Shown: positions 8,206-15,717, numbered from the stretch's first letter. The stretch: DNA of 31,772 bases from an uncultured Eubacteriales bacterium (GCA_900545175.1 UQYF01000034.1:1-31772); one strand, 5' to 3'. Notes: generated from the letters alone by a model not told the origin. A program made the numbers and translations.

Positions 8206-8232
8206 ACGACATATATTTAAGAAAAATGTCGT
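8206..8232. promoter_or_regulatory. Inverted repeat in the fucosidase/AraC divergent region
   Basis: Perfect arms ACGACAT (8206-8212) and ATGTCGT (8226-8232) with a 13-bp spacer lie midway between the divergent starts at 8139 and 8293. It is a candidate operator for the adjacent AraC-type protein, although those proteins more often use direct repeats. On the minus strand a TATAAT word lies between it and the fucosidase start. Confidence 0.4.
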
Positions 8233-8292
8233 ATCTGACAGCTTAGATTGATGTTTGAAAATTCATTGATTTTGTAATTAAGGAATGAAAAG

Positions 8293-8994
8293 ATGAAAAT
8301 TAATTGGCGCGGGTATGAATTCAAATGGATACAGGGAGGTCTGGGGATGCTGACAGAGAATATCGCCGGACATGTTCACTCAAAAAATAGTTATGAGCTT
8401 CACTATATTATTGGTGGAAAAGGTGAACTGCTGACAGCAGAAAAGAGTTATAATTTGAGTGAAGAAATGTTCTTTATTACAGGACCAAATGTATATCATG
8501 AGCAGAAAACCCAAAAGGAAGACCCTCTGACAGAGGTACATTGCTACCTTCAGTGTTCCGGCAGAAAAACAAATGATATATTGGGAAATATATTTTTTGA
8601 GCATCATTTTTATATTGGACAGCAGAAAAAATTCAAGAGGTATTTTCTAAATATAGCAAAGGAGTTGGAACAGAAAAATATTGGTTATGAAAGCATTGTA
8701 GAGTGTAATCTTGAATATATTCTGACCGAATATACAAGGAGCTTTATAAAAGAATATAAATTACCCAAAAAAGAAGACATGTCAGATTTGAATGATGCAA
8801 GGTTTTTACAGATTGAAGTGGAGCTTATGACTAATGGTGATGATGTGACATTGTCATTGCTGGCAGAAAAGATAGGAGTATGTGAAAGACAGGTGCAGCG
8901 CTTGCTTGAAAAGTATTATGGAATGAATTTTACGCAGATAAAAAAGTTGTTGAGACAGGGGGCGAGCCCACAAGGAGGAGATAATTTTGGATAA
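8293..8994 (+). CDS. AraC-type regulator, C-terminally truncated
   Basis: Protein of 233 residues: an N-terminal cupin-like sensor (GHVHSKNSYELHYIIGGKG, about 26-45, typical of sugar-sensing AraC proteins) and only the first helix-turn-helix of the DNA-binding domain (LSLLAEKIGVCERQVQRLL, about 194-212). A full AraC domain has about 100 residues with a second helix-turn-helix; here the frame ends after KKLLRQGASPQGGDNFG. A shift of one base at the GGGGG run (8958-8962) would instead read RAHKEEIILDKNINIAGD, which resembles the expected linker helix. So this looks like a frameshifted gene, and the downstream sequence has decayed further. It is divergent from the fucosidase and was presumably its activator. 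The ATG follows a weak AAGG. Confidence 0.72.
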   Translation: MKINWRGYEFKWIQGGLGMLTENIAGHVHSKNSYELHYIIGGKGELLTAEKSYNLSEEMFFITGPNVYHEQKTQKEDPLTEVHCYLQCSGRKTNDILGNIFFEHHFYIGQQKKFKRYFLNIAKELEQKNIGYESIVECNLEYILTEYTRSFIKEYKLPKKEDMSDLNDARFLQIEVELMTNGDDVTLSLLAEKIGVCERQVQRLLEKYYGMNFTQIKKLLRQGASPQGGDNFG

Positions 8995-9160
8995 AAATAT
9001 AAATATTGCAGGAGATTGACAATAACGATACTATATTTAAGTATAATAAAAAGATAAATATGCATTCAATGATTGAAGCAGATTATCTTATGGAAAATAA
9101 TATAGAGAGTTGAAATTTATATTTATTCTTATCAAATGATGAAGTAAAAGCAGGAACAGA

Positions 9161-9190
9161 TGGGACAAGGGGTCAGACCCCACTGTCCCA
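9161..9190. repeat. TGGGACA palindromic repeat, copy C
   Basis: A 30-bp near-perfect hairpin: TGGGACA, then GGGGTC-A-GACCCC, then TGTCCCA. It lies upstream of the AlkD-like gene and is followed by GCGGTTGAAGGGAGATA, a flank shared with copy B and containing the ribosome site. The 166 bp between the AraC-type gene and this repeat hold only decayed or AT-rich sequence. Confidence 0.85.
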
Positions 9191-9217
9191 GCGGTTGAAG
9201 GGAGATATATAGTTAAT

Positions 9218-10093
9218 ATGCTTGAGTACATAAGAAATGAATTGCTTAAGCTGTCGGACAAGGGAAATTATGCGGCATTCACATCGGCGTTGATACCGGG
9301 CTGTGACAATGTTATAGGAGTGCGACAGCCTGTGTTAAAGAAATATGCGCGGCAGCTTGTCAAGGATAATGAGGATTTCAGGACATTGCTCACTGAACCG
9401 GACATTTATCACGAGGAGACACTTTTGCGCGGCTATGTGATTGGATATGGCACGGCAAAGGAAAAGAATTTTGACAGGGCATTGCAGGATTTAAAAGACT
9501 ATGTTCCGCTTGTCAACAACTGGGCCGTGAATGATGGATTCTGTATAGAATTTAGGGTGATTGACAGCTTCATGGACGAATTTCTGCCATATATCAGGGA
9601 GTGCGTGCTGTCGGGTGATGAGTACAGGGCAAGGGTAGGGCTTATCATGCTGTTAGACCACTATCTAAAGGTTGATATGGATGGCAGTAAGAAGTCTAGA
9701 ATGAGAAAGGTTACTGTCGATGATATAATAGCAAAAGATGAAAATTTTACAGGAGAAGTATCCGGTGCAGGCAATGGGAAAAATATCAATTCAAGATTAG
9801 ATAGTAGTTATAAAAGTGATAAAAATTATAAAAAAATAACCGATGGAAAGTATTTAGATGATATATTATCCCTTGTAAACAGAGATTTTTCCGGAAACGG
9901 ATATTATACGCAGATGGCGGCAGGGTGGCTGCTTGCGGAGGCGTTTGTGACATTTCCGCGCAGGATATGGGAGTATCTTACAGATAAGGATAATTTAAGG
10001 CTTGATGCTGTGTCTTACAAAAAAGCAATCAATAAGATATGCGAGTCGCTGACACCTGATAAAGAAGTCAAGGAGCTGGTGAGGAAAATTTAA
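9218..10093 (+). CDS. DNA alkylation repair protein (AlkD-like) with insert
   Basis: HEAT-like-repeat protein of the DNA_alkylation family, whose members remove or sense bulky alkylated bases. The N-terminal part shows GVRQPVLKKYAR (34-45), and VNNWAVNDGFC (99-109) lies where AlkD keeps its Trp and Asp. The C-terminal part shows GYYTQMAAGWLLAEAFVTFP (228-247), a family hallmark. The protein has 291 residues, whereas family members are commonly near 230. The excess is a polar, AT-rich insert at about 151-211 (contains NSRLDSSYKSDKNYKK) between two helices that are normally adjacent. The insert is in frame, so the gene may still be active. The ribosome site AAGGGAG is rather far (13 nt) from the ATG. 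Confidence 0.82.
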   Translation: MLEYIRNELLKLSDKGNYAAFTSALIPGCDNVIGVRQPVLKKYARQLVKDNEDFRTLLTEPDIYHEETLLRGYVIGYGTAKEKNFDRALQDLKDYVPLVNNWAVNDGFCIEFRVIDSFMDEFLPYIRECVLSGDEYRARVGLIMLLDHYLKVDMDGSKKSRMRKVTVDDIIAKDENFTGEVSGAGNGKNINSRLDSSYKSDKNYKKITDGKYLDDILSLVNRDFSGNGYYTQMAAGWLLAEAFVTFPRRIWEYLTDKDNLRLDAVSYKKAINKICESLTPDKEVKELVRKI

Positions 10094-10152
10094 TGCTGTA
10101 TATGAAATAGAGATATTAGTGTGAATATTTAAATGGAGGGTGAGGAGAAAAG

Positions 10153-10644
10153 GTGGAAAAAATAAGTATTGATAAAGCCTCAATGAAGGATATGCCAAGA
10201 ATATCGGAGATATATGCTTACGCAAGAAACTTCATGAAGGAGAATGGCAATCCGACACAATGGGAGGATTTAGAAGCGATACACAGAAATCTGCTTGCAG
10301 ATATAGAACATGAAAACCTATATCTGATAAAGAGCGGAAATGATATACATGGGGCATTTGCGTTTATAATCGGCGAAGACCCGACATATGCTAAGATTGA
10401 GCAGGGAGAATGGATTTCTGACAAGGAATATGGCACGATACACAGAGTCGCATCGGATGGAGTGCTTCATGGAATCTTAAGAATGTCTGTAGAGTTTTGC
10501 AGTAAAAAAATCAGCCACCTAAGAATAGACACACATGAGGATAATATAGTCATGCAGCACCTAATCATAAAGAATGGATTCAGAAAATGTGGAATAATCC
10601 ATATAGCGGACGGTTCGCCGAGAATTGCATATGAAAAAATATAG
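10153..10644 (+). CDS. GNAT-family N-acetyltransferase
   Basis: A 163-residue protein with the GNAT pattern: an N-terminal IDKASMKDMPRISEIY segment, a central beta-strand region (DIHGAFAFIIGEDPTY), the acetyl-CoA-binding stretch IHRVASDG-VLHGILRMSVEFC, and the closing LRIDTHEDNIVMQHLIIKNG (about 125-144). This type resembles small cytoplasmic acetyltransferases of unknown substrate common in Clostridia. The GTG start follows GAGGAG at 6 nt spacing. It lies 59 bp after the AlkD-like gene in the same direction and may be cotranscribed. The substrate cannot be inferred. Confidence 0.82.
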   Translation: MEKISIDKASMKDMPRISEIYAYARNFMKENGNPTQWEDLEAIHRNLLADIEHENLYLIKSGNDIHGAFAFIIGEDPTYAKIEQGEWISDKEYGTIHRVASDGVLHGILRMSVEFCSKKISHLRIDTHEDNIVMQHLIIKNGFRKCGIIHIADGSPRIAYEKI

Positions 10645-10734
10645 TGTAGTGTCAGGAATTATGTGGTAGAATAGTGTGTGAAAGTGCAGACTGGATATGG
10701 AAACTGGCATTTGTGAAAGAAGGATTTGAAAGCT

Positions 10735-10839
10735 GTGATTATAACAGATAAAAACATAGATGGAGGAAAAGCCTTTGCTTGGGAAGAGTTCGACATTCTT
10801 CACTATGCAGCGATGGTGGAATTAAAAAAGAAAAATTGA
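10735..10839 (+). pseudogene. Remnant resembling a methyltransferase N-terminus
   Basis: A short open stretch encodes NIDGGKAFAWEEFDILHYA, which resembles the N-terminal phrase (IDGGKAFDWG...SDYAKYRD) of a class I SAM-dependent methyltransferase group in Clostridia. It then ends in a stop. There is no ribosome site or complete domain, so it is read as a decayed fragment. Just upstream, another short frame near 10687-10752 reads ADWIWKLAFVKEGFESC, also with no proper start. Confidence 0.35.
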
Positions 10840-10903
10840 TGTGCGTGTGCATTACTATGAAAAATTCGGATTTGTGAGCAAAGACATTTCGGATTCAAAG
10901 TAA
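10838..10903 (+). pseudogene. Remnant of a GNAT acetyltransferase C-terminus
   Basis: The frame reads VHYYEKFGFVSKDISDSK before a stop. The phrase (F/Y)YEKFGF is the typical end of a GNAT acetyltransferase. The rest of the domain is absent. Together with the preceding fragment it marks the space between the acetyltransferase and the HD-GYP gene as a graveyard of small broken genes. Confidence 0.45.
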
Positions 10904-10993
10904 GGAGAGTTTCTGTTTGAAGCAGATACAACATGATTAAAATAATAGACAACAATACTTCAAGCGGTGCTTGTAGTATGCAGGGAGATAAAA

Positions 10994-12334
10994 ATGAAAC
11001 TTGATATAGTTGGTCTTGCCGGTGCATGTTCGTATGCACTAGACTGTATAGAGGCAGAGCTTGTTCATGTCACTAACAGACACGGAAAAAGAGTTGCTTA
11101 CATCAGTGTATGTATGGCAGAAAAATTGGGAATAGAAGGAAAGGCATTGCAGGATTTGGCGATTTGTGCAATGCTTCATGACAATGCATTGACGCAGTAT
11201 ATTTCTGAGGAAATACAGGAAAATAATATTTCCCATAGCCAATTGGAAAATATAAAGAAAAATGAAAATACAGCCAATGAAAATGACGGTATGTTCAACG
11301 AAAGTGAAGATATAATCAATGAAAATGAGATGGCATACAGTCCTGAAATAATAAAAAGTGTGGCCGGCTCCGTACACAAAAAGATAGGGCTTCATTGTAC
11401 ATATGGTGAGCAGAATATAAAGAAGCTTCCTTTTTATACAGATATTTCGGGAGCCATTTTATATCATCACGAAAATGCCGATGGTACAGGAATATTCGGA
11501 AAAAAGTGGGATGAGATTCCGCTCTTTGCACGCATAATTCATCTATGTGACATGGTGGATGTCATGGGAAATTCATGTAATTTCAGCGATGAGAGCTGGC
11601 TTAGAGCAAAGGAGTATGTTGGAAAAAACAGGGACATACTGTTTGACGGTGATTGCGCCGATGCTTTTATTTCGGTATTTTCCGAGGGAAATTTCCTGAG
11701 CATGTCAAAGGATAATTTTGAAAAAAAATTGTGGAAAAAGATTCCGCGCGATAAGCGAGACTGCGATTTTAAGACTTGCATGGATATTGCGGATTTCTTT
11801 GCAGGGATTGTAGATTACAAGTCTGAATTTACGGGAAATCATTCGCTTGGTGTGGCAGAAAAAGCAGCCAGACTGGCGGAATTCATGGGATATCCACAAA
11901 TTGATATTGAAAAATTCTATATGGCTGGCGCGCTACATGACATTGGAAAGATGGCTATAGGAAATGAAATTCTAGAGAAGCCCGGACGACTCACGGATGA
12001 GGAATTTTCAAGGATGAAAAACCATGCCGGATACACATATATGATACTTTCTGAGGTTGAAGATTTTGATGAAGTGCGTGATTGGGCTGCACTGCACCAT
12101 GAGAAGCTTGACGGAACAGGGTATCCATTTGGAAAGACAGCGCCGGAGCTTAGTAAGCCGGAGAGGATTATGGCATGTGTTGACATTTATCAGGCGCTCA
12201 CAGAGGCAAGGCCATATAAGGATGGAATGCCGCACGATAAGGCATGCAGCATACTTGATGATATGGCACAGAAGGGCTGGATTGATGCATCGGTGACGGA
12301 TAATATCAGAAAGTGTTTTGGTATACCTCAGTAA
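10994..12334 (+). CDS. HD-GYP-like protein with two HD domains
   Basis: Cytoplasmic metal-dependent phosphohydrolase of 446 residues with two HD-type modules. The C-terminal one is a canonical HD-GYP: HDIGK (His about 315), HHEKLDGTGYP (about 368), and the later RIMACVDIYQALTEARPY. That module typically hydrolyses cyclic-di-GMP or related nucleotides. The N-terminal one is degenerate (HDNAL at about 62; HHENADGTGIFG at about 158). Between these an acidic Asn/Glu-rich insert occurs (NENTANENDGMFNESED, around residues 87-103). The ATG at 10994 follows AGGGAG at 6 nt; a GTG at 10967 would add nine residues without family support. No sensor or receiver domain and no GGDEF partner is nearby, so the signal is unknown. 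The 132 bp after the gene show nothing clear. Confidence 0.88.
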   Translation: MKLDIVGLAGACSYALDCIEAELVHVTNRHGKRVAYISVCMAEKLGIEGKALQDLAICAMLHDNALTQYISEEIQENNISHSQLENIKKNENTANENDGMFNESEDIINENEMAYSPEIIKSVAGSVHKKIGLHCTYGEQNIKKLPFYTDISGAILYHHENADGTGIFGKKWDEIPLFARIIHLCDMVDVMGNSCNFSDESWLRAKEYVGKNRDILFDGDCADAFISVFSEGNFLSMSKDNFEKKLWKKIPRDKRDCDFKTCMDIADFFAGIVDYKSEFTGNHSLGVAEKAARLAEFMGYPQIDIEKFYMAGALHDIGKMAIGNEILEKPGRLTDEEFSRMKNHAGYTYMILSEVEDFDEVRDWAALHHEKLDGTGYPFGKTAPELSKPERIMACVDIYQALTEARPYKDGMPHDKACSILDDMAQKGWIDASVTDNIRKCFGIPQ

Positions 12335-12466
12335 TCGACATATTGATGTTTTATCGGTTTTAATTTCTGATATTGCAGTAATGTATCTGCGCTCCGGTAT
12401 TTAGAATATGTGAGGTTCAGTTCCGAGTAGTTATTACAATAATAGATATTTGCGGAAAGGATATAT

Positions 12467-12889
12467 ATGGATAACGGACATAATAAAGACGAGGGTCTTA
12501 TAGGTAACGAAAAAATAGAGGAAGCGGTTTTGGCACTTCAGAGTGAACCGTCACAGGAAATGCTTGCACATACATTAACAGTTATCCGCAGACGCATAAG
12601 GGAGGACGGTCAGTTCATCGTTGCAGTCGAGTCATCGCTTGAGAGCACACAGATGAATCTTCAGATAGTAAAGACTACTGACGGAGCATTGTGGTGGTCT
12701 GCGTTTACCAGCTTTGAAGAGGAACTTAAAGGAGCGGACAGCGTAAAATCAACTTTTTTGTCGGACATAGACAAGCTTTTTGAGACCGCGCTTGAAGTAC
12801 CTGAGATAAATGGTGTTATCATTAATCCGTGGAACAGGACGATAATGCTTGATAAGGAGCTGATAAGAATAATATTGCAGCAAGCTTAG
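12467..12889 (+). CDS. SseB-like protein
   Basis: A 140-residue cytoplasmic protein resembling the SseB N-terminal domain family (not the secreted Salmonella effector). Typical features are EEAVLALQSEPSQEML near the start, an internal DGALWWSAFTSFEE segment, and the closing EVPEINGVIINPWNRTIMLDKELI, where the GIxINPW phrase is characteristic. Function in the family is not well known. Charged helices alternate with short strands and there is no signal peptide. The ATG follows AAAGGA. It stands alone, 133 bp after the HD-GYP gene. The following gap up to 13087 is AT-rich, with only a small AAACAG/CTGTTT stem at 12965-12985. Confidence 0.78.
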   Translation: MDNGHNKDEGLIGNEKIEEAVLALQSEPSQEMLAHTLTVIRRRIREDGQFIVAVESSLESTQMNLQIVKTTDGALWWSAFTSFEEELKGADSVKSTFLSDIDKLFETALEVPEINGVIINPWNRTIMLDKELIRIILQQA

Positions 12890-13087
12890 CGGTGGCAATA
12901 AAAATGAGCATCCTCCGAGATAATTATACTATGTAAAATATCGTGTATATAAACTATGTACATGAAACAGCCGTCATGACTGTTTGAAATAATGTGCATA
13001 GCTTTTATTTGATATTTCGAAGATAATATTATATTTAATTGAAGTATCAGAGAATGTTAAAATGCAGGGATTTTCATTATTTAAATA

Positions 13088-13116
13088 TTGATTTTTTGCG
13101 GAACATCATTTATAAT
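13088..13116 (+). promoter_or_regulatory. Promoter of the MATE gene leader (copy 1)
   Basis: TTGATT at 13088-13093 and a perfect TATAAT at 13111-13116 are separated by 17 bp. Transcription from here would start about 7 nt later, just ahead of the conserved leader. The second leader copy has the same hexamers and spacing at 20744-20772, although the spacer sequences differ. Confidence 0.8.
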
Positions 13117-13128
13117 ACCTCACATAAA

Positions 13129-13209
13129 ACCCATTGGGTGTGGATTTTTCAAGATTGAAAATCTTTTTTCGCCACATAGCATAATAAAGAAAGCTATGTG
13201 GTTTTTTTT
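13129..13209 (+). ncRNA. Structured leader with terminator upstream of MATE, copy 1
   Basis: Elements in order: an ACCC-ATT-GGGT hairpin (13129-13139); TGTGG (13139-13143); an AAGATT/AATCTT stem (13151-13165); and CCACATAGC/GCTATGTGG (13172-13201) followed by eight T, an intrinsic terminator. TGTGG can instead pair with CCACA (13172-13176) and break the terminator, giving a two-state switch. The second copy at 20785-20862 keeps every stem base, while the loops differ (GAA versus TGA; a 12-nt versus a 10-nt loop). This is the pattern of a selected RNA structure. I do not recognise a known riboswitch class. It probably senses an exporter-related signal and controls read-through into the MATE gene (inference). 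Confidence 0.6.
13172..13209 (+). terminator. Leader terminator ahead of the MATE gene
   Basis: A nine-bp GC-containing stem (CCACATAGC/GCTATGTGG) with a 12-nt loop is followed immediately by TTTTTTTT. It lies 54 nt upstream of the MATE start and just after its promoter, so it must be conditional or leaky if the gene is expressed from that promoter. Confidence 0.85.
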
Positions 13210-13218
13210 GCGTAATTT

Positions 13219-13249
13219 TGGGACAGAGGGACCTGACCCCTATGTCCCA
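13219..13249 (+). repeat. TGGGACA palindromic repeat, copy D
   Basis: A 31-bp unit in the same orientation as copy B (ends CCTGACCCCTATGTCCCA). It lies exactly between the leader terminator and the MATE ribosome site GGGAGG. The second MATE copy lacks it: there the terminator T tract is followed by unrelated bases up to the ribosome site. The repeat therefore looks like an insertion after the duplication. Confidence 0.85.
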
Positions 13250-13262
13250 TGGGAGGATTAGT

Positions 13263-14609
13263 ATGAACCAGACTTTTATGAAGGAGAGGAAGATATTTCC
13301 TCTTGTGCTGTCGATGGCACTTCCGATGATGCTGTCGATGGCATTTAGTTCACTTTACAATATTGTGGACAGTTATTTTGTGGCGAAGCTGTCGGAGGAT
13401 GCGATGACGGCGCTCTCGCTTGTGTTTCCCGCACAGAATCTCATGACATCCGTTGCAGTCGGTTTTGGCGTAGGAATCAACGCAATGATAGCATTCTTTC
13501 TCGGAGCCGGACAGCAAAAGAAGGCGAACAGTGCCGCTGCACAGGGACTTATGTTCAGTGTAGTCCATGGTATTCTCATCATGGCATTGTGTCTTATCGG
13601 TATGCCTTTTTTCCTGCGGGCATTTACGTCCAAGCAGTCGGTTATTGACTTAGGGGTTGAGTATTCTAATATTGTGTTTCTTTTTGCTGTGATAGTCAAT
13701 GTTGGAATAACATATGAAAAGATATTTCAATCGGTTGGAAGAATGAAAGAGACGATGATATGCATGGTTATCGGATTTGTGGCTAATATTGTGCTTGACC
13801 CGATGCTCATATTCGGAATTGGTTTTTTCCCACGGATGGGAATAAGAGGTGCAGCTATTGCAACAGGAATCGGGCAGGTGCTCACACTTATCGCATACAT
13901 TGTTTTTAATAAAGTTAAGCATCTTCCGGTAAAGGCAGACAAGGAAAGCTTTAAGCTTGATATGGAAGTGTGCGGACGTATGTATGGAATAGGAATCCCT
14001 GCCACACTTAACATGGCTCTTCCGTCTGTGCTTATATCGGCACTAAATGGCATACTCTCGGTATATTCGGAGAGCTATGTCCTTGTCCTTGGCGTTTACT
14101 ACAAATTGCAGACTTTCATCTATCTCCCGGCAAATGGAATCATTCAGGGAATAAGACCGCTGGTAGGATACAATTACGGTGCGGGTGAGAATAAGAGAGT
14201 TGAGAAGATATACAGGCTTTCGCTTGGAATGACAGCAATTCTTATGGCATTTGGAACAGTGGCATGTTTGACAGTTCCATCACAGCTTATAGGACTGTTC
14301 TCTAACAGTGCAGACACTATTTCTAAGGGCTGTACGGCACTTCGCATTATTTGTCTTGGCTTTATGGTTTCATCATTTTCTGTAACATATTCAGGAACCT
14401 TGGAGGCTCTAGGCGAGGGTGTGCCATCGCTTGTCATATCGTTGCTAAGATATATTATAGTGATAATTCCGGCGGCATTTATACTGAGCAAAGCCATAGG
14501 AACAACAGGAGTGTGGTGGGCATTTGTAATAACAGAATGCACAGCAGCAGTTGTCGCATTCATATTGTTCCACAGAATATGGGCAAAAAAAGTAAAAGTC
14601 AATGCATGA
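13263..14609 (+). CDS. MATE-family multidrug/cation exporter
   Basis: Inner-membrane protein of 448 residues with about 12 hydrophobic segments and the MATE arrangement of two six-helix halves. It uses a Na+ or H+ gradient to expel cationic or aromatic compounds. The protein begins MNQTFMKERKIFPLVLSMAL, with a typical N-terminal helix (PMMLSMAFSSLYNIVDSYFV) and the repeat-half motif PLVGYNYGAG (about 300-309). The ATG has GGGAGG 6 nt upstream; in-frame codons from 13218 lie inside the TGGGACA repeat and are not part of the gene. Expression likely depends on the upstream leader terminator. A truncated paralogue (20898-21086) shares the leader and both ends of the protein. The substrate is unknown. 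Confidence 0.9.
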   Translation: MNQTFMKERKIFPLVLSMALPMMLSMAFSSLYNIVDSYFVAKLSEDAMTALSLVFPAQNLMTSVAVGFGVGINAMIAFFLGAGQQKKANSAAAQGLMFSVVHGILIMALCLIGMPFFLRAFTSKQSVIDLGVEYSNIVFLFAVIVNVGITYEKIFQSVGRMKETMICMVIGFVANIVLDPMLIFGIGFFPRMGIRGAAIATGIGQVLTLIAYIVFNKVKHLPVKADKESFKLDMEVCGRMYGIGIPATLNMALPSVLISALNGILSVYSESYVLVLGVYYKLQTFIYLPANGIIQGIRPLVGYNYGAGENKRVEKIYRLSLGMTAILMAFGTVACLTVPSQLIGLFSNSADTISKGCTALRIICLGFMVSSFSVTYSGTLEALGEGVPSLVISLLRYIIVIIPAAFILSKAIGTTGVWWAFVITECTAAVVAFILFHRIWAKKVKVNA

Positions 14610-14741
14610 GAAACTGGTGTAATAAAAATATACTCCGACAGAGAATAGGTATATAAAATAATATATTAAAAGATATATATTAAAATTATATAGAGAATAC
14701 ACTGACGGTTAAGCAGAAATCAGTGAGTATTAATACGCTAA

Positions 14742-14795
14742 AAAAGCAAGACTAATATGGAATTGTGCCATTAGGAGTCTTGCTTTTAATTTTTT
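14742..14795 (+). terminator. Terminator after the MATE gene
   Basis: AAAAGCAAGACT (14742-14753) pairs perfectly with AGTCTTGCTTTT (14776-14787), followed by AATTTTTTATT. The A run on the 5' side makes it effective from both directions, suiting its place between convergent genes. The 232 bp from here to 15027 hold no recognisable gene; on the minus strand a short frame reads HKTNQLRQVDDKVNDIRNV before a stop, origin unknown. Confidence 0.82.
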
Positions 14796-15027
14796 ATTAT
14801 ATGCAGGATTTTCATTGTAAGATTTTATTGCTGATTGGCAGAGGTAGCTGTCATAAAGTCATTAAATCTGCCTGACCATGTAAAAATTTTATTGCATGGG
14901 CAGAGATTAAAAACACTTTTGTCCGGTGTTTGCTATAAGACAAAGCACATTGCGAATATCATTGACTTTATCATCAACTTGCCTTAGCTGATTAGTTTTA
15001 TGAGATTAGTGCCACGCAATTATACGT

Positions 15028-15717
15028 CTATTTGCATAGGAAAGACGTAAACACATATTTTTTGTCAAGCAGATTTCCAACGATTCCGACCATCTTGCCC
15101 ATGGTGAAGGCAGCGAGTACGGTTCCGATTCCAAGTCCGTAGAGATGACCGAGGAAGAAAAATGTCATTGCGGCTGTCACGGCAAGACATATCACATCGA
15201 AGGCTATCTTAATCTTAGGATATCCGGCTTTGGTTATATCGGCAAGCTCTCTCGGAAAAAGGTCTGTCGGCACAATCGGAAGCTTGCAGCGGTTAGAAAA
15301 GGCAATGCCGACACTGAGAAGAAGATAGCTTATCACAAAATATACTATTCTCCAGCCAAGAGCAGTCGGAAGTATGTTAATCCACGCTTTGTTGAGGTCT
15401 AAAAGCATGCTGAAAGCGAACCCGACAACGAAGCTGAACAGGTACATCGGCACGAATTTTTTTCTCATAATCATGAGGCTCAAAATAAGAGTTCCCTGAA
15501 AAATATAAGTCCATGTTCCGAGTGTCAGCTTTGGAAATACAAGTGAGAATGCGTAGGGAACACTTGATATTGCTGAAATTCCCGCATTTGAGTATAGCAT
15601 CAGAACTACACTGAAGCTGTTGATTAATACCGCAATGACTAGCGCAAGCTCACCGCAAAAGGTTTTCTTTTCATTAAATGTTTCCACAGATGAAGCTGCG
15701 GATATACTGTTGTCCAT
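15028..15717 (-). CDS. YczE/DUF6198-like integral membrane protein
   Basis: A protein of about 229 residues with five or more membrane segments (for example ALVIAVLINSFSVVLMLYS, TWTYIFQGTLILSLMIM, IAFDVICLAVTAAMTFFFLG). The phrases NAGISAISSVPYAFS, GWRIVYFVISYLLLSVGIA and LPIVPTDLFPREL, and the C-terminal GIGTVLAAFTMGKMVGI, fit the YczE/YitT-like family of unknown function, often found beside transcription regulators and surfactin-type clusters. The start at 15717 is preferred because GGAG precedes it; an ATG at 15729 would add METD. It stands alone on the minus strand with palindromes directly upstream. A transport role is plausible but unproven. Confidence 0.78.
   Translation of the reverse strand: MDNSISAASSVETFNEKKTFCGELALVIAVLINSFSVVLMLYSNAGISAISSVPYAFSLVFPKLTLGTWTYIFQGTLILSLMIMRKKFVPMYLFSFVVGFAFSMLLDLNKAWINILPTALGWRIVYFVISYLLLSVGIAFSNRCKLPIVPTDLFPRELADITKAGYPKIKIAFDVICLAVTAAMTFFFLGHLYGLGIGTVLAAFTMGKMVGIVGNLLDKKYVFTSFLCK

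Noticed and set aside
13129..13209. Known riboswitch classes (preQ1-I, fluoride, guanidine, TPP) for the MATE leader
   Set aside because: The conserved core sequences of those aptamers are not seen; the leader is short with simple AT-rich hairpins. The switch idea was kept as unclassified.
14796..15027. Minus-strand fragment reading HKTNQLRQVDDKVNDIRNV
   Set aside because: It has no start, no ribosome site and no family I can name; too little to call even as a pseudogene.
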